A model generated the notes under the pieces. The model saw only the letters and a program-made list of their open reading frames with translations. It did not search any database and had not been told where the DNA came from. The position numbers and the translations under genes are program-made. Positions 14,902-20,736 of a DNA stretch of 20,736 bases are shown piece by piece (positions within the stretch are counted from its first letter, which is position 1; each line of letters begins with the position of its first letter). The DNA lies in assembly GCA_937896705.1 (NCBI GenBank), contig CALBOC010000357.1, positions 1 through 20,736 of the forward strand. The letters are read 5' to 3'. Source of the DNA: an uncultured Micrococcaceae bacterium. GTDB taxonomy: Bacteria > Actinomycetota > Actinomycetes > Actinomycetales > Micrococcaceae.

Positions 14902-17900
14902 TTATGCCAGGTCTGGACCGATAATTTCGACGCTCGAACCAGTCTGGCCTTTGGTGACTTGAATGCGGTGCGGGATTTGTTGTTTCATAGACTCCACATG
15001 GGACACCAGGCCGATGAGCCGGCCGTCATCTTGCAGCGCAGCGAGCACTTCCATGACTTCTTCAAGCGTGTCAGCATCCAGCGAGCCGAATCCTTCATCG
15101 ATGAATAAGGTATCCATAGCGACCCCACCGGCTTGGGCTTGGACGGCGTCGGCGAGACCCAGCGCTAGCGCCAAGGATGCCATAAAGGTTTCTCCCCCAG
15201 ACAGGGTTGAAGGTGTTCGGACAGTGTCGTTGAGGTGGTCGATCACCTCAAGATTCAGCCCGGCATGTCCCCGTCCACCGTGGCCGACGGCGTGTTGGAG
15301 TTCATAGCGTCCCCCAGTCATCCCGGTGAGGCGTTCGGAGGCGTTGAGGGCAACTTGTTCGAGCCACCCGGCTAATACGAAAGAGCGCAGCGGCATGCTC
15401 ACCGCGTTTTCGCCACGACCCGCAACCACATCGCTCAGGCCGACGAGTTCCTCGTACTCGGTCAGCTGTTCGGCCGAGCGTCGGCTGACTTCTAGTAGGG
15501 AATCCTGCTGGGTACGGCACTGGGTGTGCGTGGCTTGGATGCTGCCGTGCTCCCGGTTTGCCTCCGATAGTTGGGCTTCGGTTGTGCGCTGTGCTTCGTG
15601 GGCCTCATCGATGGTCTCTTGCGTGGGTGCTTCGACCCCGTCGTCGAGCAATTGCAGTCCCGCTTTGACGGCGGCCTGACCAGCTTTTTCTTCAAGCCGG
15701 TCCTTTTCGGCGGTCCATTGACGGATCAGGTCCTCGTGTTCTGCACAAATATCCGAAGCCAGAACGTGCTCTCGGGCTTCTGCGATATCAGCGAAGGCGG
15801 GGTGTTCTTCGGTCGCTGAGGCAGCCAGCGCCTCGGTTACGCGTTGACGGGCGGTGTCGTGTGTGCCGACGGCCGCGGCGACCACACCGGTCTGATCAAC
15901 GATTTGCCCGACGAGTCGACGGGCTGGTTCGACCGCCGCGCGGAAGGCCGCAACGTCGTCGTAAGTTCCAAGAGCGTCAGCGAGGTGCTGTTCGGAGTCT
16001 TCGAGTTCGGCGGTCAGCGTGGTGATTTGGGTGACGACCTCAGTCCGCCGCTGCTCAGCAACAGATTTTTCGTCGCGCAAGTGCTCGATCTGGGTCTCGT
16101 GGCCCTTAATGCGCGCGCGAACGTCCTCGAGCTCTTTGACCTGCGCTTTCACTGTGGTCACAGCCTGCTTGGTTGCTGTTACAAGAGCCGTGGCATCGTC
16201 CAAGCTGAGCCCACCGGCCTCGGATTGCAGTGCCTGCAGTGTGGCGTACTGGTCCTGATACGTTTCCTCAGCGTCATTAGCTGTGCGCCGCGCGTCGATG
16301 GCTCGTTGTTCCGCTTGTTGGACGGCTTCATTGGAGATGTCCTCCAGCCCGTGCGTGGTGGCAGGTTCAGGGTGGGTCCTCGATCCGCAGACTTCACATG
16401 GCTGCCCGTCTTCCAGCTTGTCGGCCAGAAAGCCCGCGGCGGCGTCGATGCGGCGACGCGTCAAGTCCTGAAACTGCTCGAGCGCTTTGTCGGCGTGCTG
16501 CTTGGCGGTCTCCCAGGCCTTTTTGACGCGTTCGGTTTCGTCCTGGGCGGTCTCGGCTCGTTTAGCGGCGGCCTGTTTGGTTTTGGCCTCTTCAAAGCGT
16601 TGCGTGGCGATGGTCAAGTGCTGTTCCACACCGGAGAGTTCTTCGGCGCGAGACTTGTCTGTTTCCAGGTGTGTGCAGGTCGCGTCGTACTGTTCGCTCA
16701 AGCGAACGATCTGGTGAGCGAGTTCGTCGCGGGTCGTCTGCCACTGGGACAGCTGTTGCTTATTGGCAATGATGCTGGCGTGCGTCTTCTCGAGCTGCGC
16801 CAGCTGTTCCAGCGCACGGATGGCTGAGGCTTCAACGCTCTTCCAACCGTCCGAGAGCTGCTGGGTTGTGTCCTCAGCAGCGCGGAACAGGTCCTGTCCG
16901 GCGGCCCATTCCACGATGAGCTGGTCTTGTTGCGCGGTGTCGCAGTGGTGTTGGAGCTCCTCGAGCGCGGCGGTCAGGTGGGACTTGGCGGTGTCGCAGT
17001 GCTGTTGGGCATCCAGGACCGGTTTAGCACGTTGGTGCTGGGCAAGCTGTCTTTGGGCTGCGTCAACGGCTGCGGCTTGCTGATCAAGCGCGGCGCGGCG
17101 ACGACGATACTCGCCTGCCTCATGCAGGTGCTCCCGTTGGTGCTCCAGTCGCTGCACGGCTTTGCGCGCGGTCTCTCGAGCGTTGCTGAGGTCCTCGACG
17201 CGACGCAGTGCGGCAGCTTCAAGCTGCATCATGATGCCCTCGAGGCGTGTAACCAAAACTTCGTCGTCTAACGCGTCTAGCTCTGTCTCTTCGGGGTCCG
17301 ATTCGTCGTCGAGCGCATCGACGCCGTGCGTCTCAGCGGTGTCTATGAGGCCGGCGCGCAGAGCCTGGCGACGCTCTTGATCGGTTTCGACGGTGCCGCG
17401 CAGTTTCTTGGCCTGGGCGTTGAGGTAATCACCGATTTCGTCGAAGCGGTGAGTGTTAAACAGCTGACGTAGGATCGCCTCGCGGTCATTGCTCGAGGCT
17501 TTCAAGAAGCGCGCGAACTCGCCTTGGGGCAGCAGCACGACGGAGGTGAATTGTTCTCGACTCAGCCCGATGACGCCGCGCAAGATCTGCTGGGCCTCAT
17601 CGACCCTGGTGGTCAGTTGGCGGCGTTCACCTTCGACCATCTCGACCAGGGACATCGCCGCCTGCCGGGCGACGACATCGCTGGGGTCTTTGGCGCCGCG
17701 GCGGGGCGCGTAGTGCTGCAATGTACGGTCGATAACAAACCGACGGGTGCCAAAGGAGACATCCAGCCGGATGGTCGGGGGCACACCCGGCTCGGCCAGG
17801 GTCGAGTGCAGTTCGGTATTTTTGCGGTCGTCGTCGGCCTTGCCGTATAACGCGAAGGTGATGGTGTCCAGGATGGTCGACTTGCCGGCGCCGGTGGGAC

Positions 17901-18003
17901 CGTCCAGCAGGAACAGCCCGGCGGCGTCGAGGTTTTCGAAGCACAGGTGTTGTTGGGTCGCGTACGGGCCGATGGCCTGGAAGGTCAGTTCGTGGATGCG
18001 CAT
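14902..18003 (-). CDS. sbcC: SbcC, SMC-like ATPase subunit of the SbcCD nuclease
   Basis: A 1033-residue Rad50-like ATPase. With SbcD it forms the nuclease that opens hairpins and trims blocked DNA ends. Walker A GPTGAGKST is at residues 35-43. Long coiled-coil arms follow, with Gln/Glu/Arg-rich heptads broken in the middle by the zinc hook PCEVCGSRTHPEP (CxxC near residue 534). The signature LSGGETFMASLALALG is near 935 and Walker B DTLFIDEGFGSLD near 968. All catalytic motifs look intact and the length fits the family. The ATG at 18003 shares one base with the sbcD stop (TAATG), so translation is coupled to sbcD. Several long frames on the other strand inside it are shadows. Confidence 0.96.
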   Translation of the reverse strand: MRIHELTFQAIGPYATQQHLCFENLDAAGLFLLDGPTGAGKSTILDTITFALYGKADDDRKNTELHSTLAEPGVPPTIRLDVSFGTRRFVIDRTLQHYAPRRGAKDPSDVVARQAAMSLVEMVEGERRQLTTRVDEAQQILRGVIGLSREQFTSVVLLPQGEFARFLKASSNDREAILRQLFNTHRFDEIGDYLNAQAKKLRGTVETDQERRQALRAGLIDTAETHGVDALDDESDPEETELDALDDEVLVTRLEGIMMQLEAAALRRVEDLSNARETARKAVQRLEHQREHLHEAGEYRRRRAALDQQAAAVDAAQRQLAQHQRAKPVLDAQQHCDTAKSHLTAALEELQHHCDTAQQDQLIVEWAAGQDLFRAAEDTTQQLSDGWKSVEASAIRALEQLAQLEKTHASIIANKQQLSQWQTTRDELAHQIVRLSEQYDATCTHLETDKSRAEELSGVEQHLTIATQRFEEAKTKQAAAKRAETAQDETERVKKAWETAKQHADKALEQFQDLTRRRIDAAAGFLADKLEDGQPCEVCGSRTHPEPATTHGLEDISNEAVQQAEQRAIDARRTANDAEETYQDQYATLQALQSEAGGLSLDDATALVTATKQAVTTVKAQVKELEDVRARIKGHETQIEHLRDEKSVAEQRRTEVVTQITTLTAELEDSEQHLADALGTYDDVAAFRAAVEPARRLVGQIVDQTGVVAAAVGTHDTARQRVTEALAASATEEHPAFADIAEAREHVLASDICAEHEDLIRQWTAEKDRLEEKAGQAAVKAGLQLLDDGVEAPTQETIDEAHEAQRTTEAQLSEANREHGSIQATHTQCRTQQDSLLEVSRRSAEQLTEYEELVGLSDVVAGRGENAVSMPLRSFVLAGWLEQVALNASERLTGMTGGRYELQHAVGHGGRGHAGLNLEVIDHLNDTVRTPSTLSGGETFMASLALALGLADAVQAQAGGVAMDTLFIDEGFGSLDADTLEEVMEVLAALQDDGRLIGLVSHVESMKQQIPHRIQVTKGQTGSSVEIIGPDLA

Positions 18004-19157
18004 TATTTCACGTCTCCTTCTTTGACGCGGTTGACGTAGTCCAGTGCGTCACGCAGCCAGCGTTGTTCGTTGTCGGAGGCCGGGCGGTTGCGCACGTGAT
18101 CGACGAAGTCCAAGACCAGGTCCATATCGGTGGTGGCTTTGGCGATGCGATCCGAGTAGGTGGTTTTGGCTTCGGTGGTCCCGGTTGGGGCCAGGATGAA
18201 GTTCAGCATCCCAGGGAACCGGGCCTTGAGCCGTCGGAAAGCGTGCGGCGGGCGTTTCGGGTCGGTCACGGTGATCTGGCACCAAGCGTCTTCGGCCCAA
18301 GCGTATTCGTCGGACTCTAACAGCGGGGTGATCTCATCTTTGAGCACCGCCAGACGTTTGAGCTGGGGGATGTCAATCGGCTCGATGGTCAGCTCGCCAT
18401 CGGTGTCGATCAGCCACATGCCTTTGCGATGCGCGTGTTCCGAAAACGAGTACGCCACCGGGGATCCTGAATAGCGCACGGTCTCACTCATGGTCTGGCG
18501 GCCGTGCAGGTGGCCCAGGGCGACGTAGTCCATGCCCTCGAAAATATCGGTCGGGACCTGGCCCAGCGTCCCGACCTCGGTGCCCTCACCAATGTCGCGT
18601 TCGGATTCCGAGGCTGACGCACCGGCGGCAAACAAGTGGGCCATCATAATGTGGGTCGCATCGGTCAGGTCGCGCTGGGTGATTTCGGCGCGGACTTGGT
18701 CCATCACGTGCGTCATAATGCTGTAGTGGTTGCCGGCCACCGCAAAATCTGCCGCATGCAGGCGTGGTTCCAGATACGGCACCGTCCAGATGCACACTGG
18801 ATTCGCCTCACCAAAGATCAGCGGGTCGGTGATCGCCTCGGGCATCGTGCGGATGTGGACACCGCGCATCATGCGCGACATAAAACCCAACCGGATCGCG
18901 GAGTCATGATTGCCCGAGGTTACGACGACTTCGGCTCCGGCGGCGTGGAGATCCACCAGCGCCTGGTCGAACATTCGCACCGCATCCACCGGTGGCAGCG
19001 CCCGATCATATACGTCCCCAGAAATCAGGACGATGTCGATGTCGCGTTCGGTGACGGTGTCCACGATGAAATCAATCGCGTGTTGCTGAGCCTCGAGCAT
19101 GTCGGTGTTGTGAAACGAGCGGCCCAGATGCCAGTCCGAAGTGTGAAGTAGACGCAT
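18003..19157 (-). CDS. sbcD: SbcD, exonuclease subunit of the SbcCD nuclease
   Basis: A 384-residue Mre11-like calcineurin-fold phosphoesterase, the catalytic partner of SbcC. All metal-binding motifs are visible: HTSDWHLG (D8, H10), ISGDVYD (47-51), SGNHD (82-85) and GHLHG (~213). It starts MRLLHTSDWHLG, the usual SbcD opening, at ATG 19157. The open frame continues to 19391, but that extra part overlaps the divergent gene and is not family-like. There is no proper ribosome binding site. TACACT on the minus strand (complement of 19165-19170), with TTAGCG 17 bp above it, puts transcription start at or next to the ATG, so the message may be leaderless. It is the first gene of the sbcDC operon. 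Confidence 0.95.
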   Translation of the reverse strand: MRLLHTSDWHLGRSFHNTDMLEAQQHAIDFIVDTVTERDIDIVLISGDVYDRALPPVDAVRMFDQALVDLHAAGAEVVVTSGNHDSAIRLGFMSRMMRGVHIRTMPEAITDPLIFGEANPVCIWTVPYLEPRLHAADFAVAGNHYSIMTHVMDQVRAEITQRDLTDATHIMMAHLFAAGASASESERDIGEGTEVGTLGQVPTDIFEGMDYVALGHLHGRQTMSETVRYSGSPVAYSFSEHAHRKGMWLIDTDGELTIEPIDIPQLKRLAVLKDEITPLLESDEYAWAEDAWCQITVTDPKRPPHAFRRLKARFPGMLNFILAPTGTTEAKTTYSDRIAKATTDMDLVLDFVDHVRNRPASDNEQRWLRDALDYVNRVKEGDVK

Positions 19158-19164
19158 GCCATCC

Positions 19165-19193
19165 AGTGTAAGGCCCCGGGTGGGACACGCTAA
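19165..19193 (-). promoter_or_regulatory. Likely sbcDC promoter giving a leaderless message
   Basis: On the minus strand TTAGCG (complement of 19188-19193) and TACACT (complement of 19165-19170) are 17 bp apart. The -10 box ends seven bases before the sbcD ATG, so transcription would begin at about the first base of the codon. The site lies in a 47-bp divergent gap. Confidence 0.5.
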
Positions 19194-19204
19194 GGTGGTG
19201 GACC

Positions 19205-20122
19205 ATGGATAACTTCTCTTCGCGCATTGCCGGGGTGTTCTACGGAGGTGCCGCGGCCGAGGCCGCCGCCATCGAACCCGAGGGCACCGAATATTCCACC
19301 GGCACCCAACTGGGGCTCTATGTCGCTGACGGGCTGCTCGAAGTGCTGGAATGGTCCGCCCACGGTGAGGCAGCCGACCCACCGGCTGCAATCTGGTTGG
19401 CGCTGCTGCGCTGGTACAACAACCGGTACGGAACGTTTCCCGAAGGACTCCCGCCGGCCCCCGCGCGTCGCATCGATGATCACCCGGTCCACCCCGGCGA
19501 CGTTGAGACCGCGACCAAAACCGGGTTGGAAGACGTAGACATGGGTCTGCCGCGCAAACCCCACGGTGTGGACGCCACCGGCACCGACGCGTTAGTGCGT
19601 GCCGCCCCGCTGGGTATGCTCCCCCAGGTCGACACCACCTGGGTCGTCACCATGTCCCGACAGGTCGCCGTGTTGACCCACGGGGACTGGCTCACCCCGA
19701 CGGCCTATGCGTTGCTCATCCACCACATCATCACCGGCAAAAGCTTCATCACCGCGGTCACCGAGACTCTGACGTGGCTGGACGAGCAACAAGACGGCAA
19801 CGACCTAGCCCAGCAAATCCGCACCGGACTGTCCGAAGGCATCGATTCCCCCGTGACAGCCCGGCACGTGTTACCGGCGGCAATTCGCGCGGTGGCCGAT
19901 ACCTTAGAACAAGCCGTCGCGCCCGAACAGCTCTTTGGTGCCGCCGTAACTCAGGCGGTGCAGTACGGCGGTAAGACCCAGGCCACCGCCCTGTTGGCTG
20001 GGCAAATGGTCGGCGGGTTACTGGGCAATACCGCCACGGGCACCCCGTCATATTTGAACCATTACATAGCACTGGAAGAAACCGTTGACCGCTGGATTCA
20101 TTTCACCACTGAAAGTTCTTGA
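19205..20122 (+). CDS. ADP-ribosylglycohydrolase-fold protein with degenerate metal site
   Basis: A 305-residue protein whose layout follows the ADP-ribosylglycohydrolase (ARH/DraG) family. RIAGVFYGGAAAEA is at the N-terminus, then STGTQLGLYVADGLLE, TGTDALVRAAPLGML in the middle, and YGGKTQATALLAGQMVGGLLG near the end. Active members remove ADP-ribose from proteins or small molecules with two Mg ions held by a TDDT motif and a DxDT motif. Here TDDTQ reads STGTQ, and the Asp positions of the G-D-x-D-T block are replaced (GGKTQAT). The N-terminal GDA motif is also changed, to AEA. The fold therefore seems kept while the dinuclear metal site is lost, so a binding or regulatory role is more likely. 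The ATG at 19205 follows AAGGTGG; the gene is divergent from sbcDC. Confidence 0.75.
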   Translation: MDNFSSRIAGVFYGGAAAEAAAIEPEGTEYSTGTQLGLYVADGLLEVLEWSAHGEAADPPAAIWLALLRWYNNRYGTFPEGLPPAPARRIDDHPVHPGDVETATKTGLEDVDMGLPRKPHGVDATGTDALVRAAPLGMLPQVDTTWVVTMSRQVAVLTHGDWLTPTAYALLIHHIITGKSFITAVTETLTWLDEQQDGNDLAQQIRTGLSEGIDSPVTARHVLPAAIRAVADTLEQAVAPEQLFGAAVTQAVQYGGKTQATALLAGQMVGGLLGNTATGTPSYLNHYIALEETVDRWIHFTTESS

Positions 20123-20167
20123 CCGGCCCGGACAGTCGGCGTAGCGTCAAAGCACTCGCTGCGCCGT

Positions 20168-20185
20168 CCTGACGCCAGAGTCAGG
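20168..20185 (+). terminator. Short perfect hairpin, possible weak terminator
   Basis: CCTGAC (20168-20173) and GTCAGG (20180-20185) enclose GCCAGA, about 45 bp after the stop of the ADP-ribosylglycohydrolase-like gene and before the next gene. It is followed by TGTTT. The stem is short, so termination is only possible. Confidence 0.35.
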
Positions 20186-20221
20186 TGTTTCGTGCGTGGT
20201 GGTGGCACGGAAGGCCCGACG

Positions 20222-20736
20222 ATGACGATCAGATCCTTAGACACCGATCCCACACAACTTACCCTCACCGTCGTGGCGGATTTTCCCGTGCCGGTGCATC
20301 GACTCTGGGATGCCTATGTGGATCCCCGGCAACTGGAAGCGTTTTGGGGTCCACCGACCTGGCCGGCCACCTTTACCCAGCACGGGTTTCGACCCGGCGG
20401 TCGCTCGGCGTATCTGATGACCGGGCCCGATGGCGAACAAACCTTTGGGTACTGGCAGTTTCACAGCGTGGACGCACCCCATGGCTTCGAGGTCGTCGAC
20501 GGTTTTGCTCACGCCGATGGCACCGCCAACGACCAGTTCCCCACTGTCCGCACGATCTATACCTTTGAAGAATCCACGTTAGGTTCGTTGGTGACGGCGA
20601 CCTCGCACTTCTCTTCGGCCCAGGATATGGAACAGCTGATGGCCATGCAGATGGTCGAAGGCTTACGCGCAGCGATGGGTCAGATGGATGCGGTGGTGAC
20701 CGATGAGTCGACCTACTCGGCCAGTCACATCGCCCA
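20222..20736 (+). CDS. SRPBCC (AHSA1-type) domain protein, cut by the window end
   Basis: The frame runs open from ATG 20222 to the last base, giving at least 171 residues without a stop. It begins MTIRSLDTDPTQLTLTVVAD and shows the AHSA1/START-like pattern: the first strand is followed by PVPVHRLWDAYVDPRQLEAFWGP, then GGRSAYLMTGPDGEQTFGYW and HADGTANDQFPTVRTIYTFEE. The helix MEQLMAMQMVEGLRAAMGQMDAVV closes the fold. Proteins of this group bind hydrophobic ligands or act as Aha1-like factors, and the ligand cannot be read from sequence. GGAAGG at 20209-20214 is the ribosome binding site. Little of the gene is missing, because the closing helix is already present, so the remainder is a C-terminal tail. 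Confidence 0.8.
   Translation, partial: MTIRSLDTDPTQLTLTVVADFPVPVHRLWDAYVDPRQLEAFWGPPTWPATFTQHGFRPGGRSAYLMTGPDGEQTFGYWQFHSVDAPHGFEVVDGFAHADGTANDQFPTVRTIYTFEESTLGSLVTATSHFSSAQDMEQLMAMQMVEGLRAAMGQMDAVVTDESTYSASHIA

Noticed and set aside
14863..15108. Plus-strand frame after the second PHO-like box
   Set aside because: It overlaps the conserved C-terminal ATPase part of sbcC in antisense and has no family features, so the box has no evident target gene on that strand.
15844..16827. 327-residue open frame on the plus strand
   Set aside because: It lies wholly inside sbcC on the other strand, covers the coiled-coil and zinc-hook region, and has no ribosome binding site or recognisable domain. 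It is a shadow of codon bias.

Overview
The window looks like an actinobacterial chromosome, most likely a Micrococcaceae-type member of the Micrococcales with a moderate G+C content. The grounds are frequent GTG starts, a 13E12-type DUF222/HNH gene, a malate:quinone oxidoreductase, a CxxC zinc-hook SbcC with SbcD, and start codons that appear leaderless behind TACACT -10 boxes. No transposase, phage gene or CRISPR array is visible, so this reads as ordinary chromosome. The genus is not resolved.

Layout. 1-584: 3' part of a TrmA/RlmD-like RNA methyltransferase whose catalytic residues are altered. 674-1990: an Nramp-like transporter lacking the usual metal-site motifs. 2154-2576 and 2578-3864: a VOC/PhnB-like protein convergent with an AI-2E family (PerM-type) membrane protein. 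3956-7165: a likely manganese uptake operon of ATPase, permease and lipoprotein, with a thiol peroxidase directly behind it. Its promoter is a clear sigma70-type promoter with an MntR-like operator filling the spacer. 7231-7314: tRNA-Leu(UAG). 7372-7961: an SRPBCC protein with a confusing 5' end. 8045-9670: a Tat-exported family 5 solute-binding protein without permeases. 9743-11227: mqo. 11349-12956: DUF222/HNH protein. 12964-14511 (minus): Na/Pi cotransporter followed by a small helical protein. 14512-14901: a 390-bp intergenic region holding two inverted PHO-box-like repeats. 14902-19157 (minus): sbcC and sbcD. 19205-20122: an ADP-ribosylglycohydrolase-fold protein whose metal ligands look lost. 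20222-end: an AHSA1-type SRPBCC gene cut by the window edge.

How the parts work together. The metal-uptake block fits an oxidative-stress theme, with Mn import coupled to a Bcp/PrxQ peroxidase. The phosphate transporter fits a phosphate-starvation theme through its putative PHO boxes. SbcCD is a standard DNA-end and hairpin-processing nuclease. The two putative pseudoenzymes (methyltransferase and ADP-ribosylglycohydrolase) are the most unusual coding sequences. I found no clear multi-gene defence or otherwise new system. The best leads are the MntR-type operator, the paired PHO-like boxes and the two degenerate enzymes.
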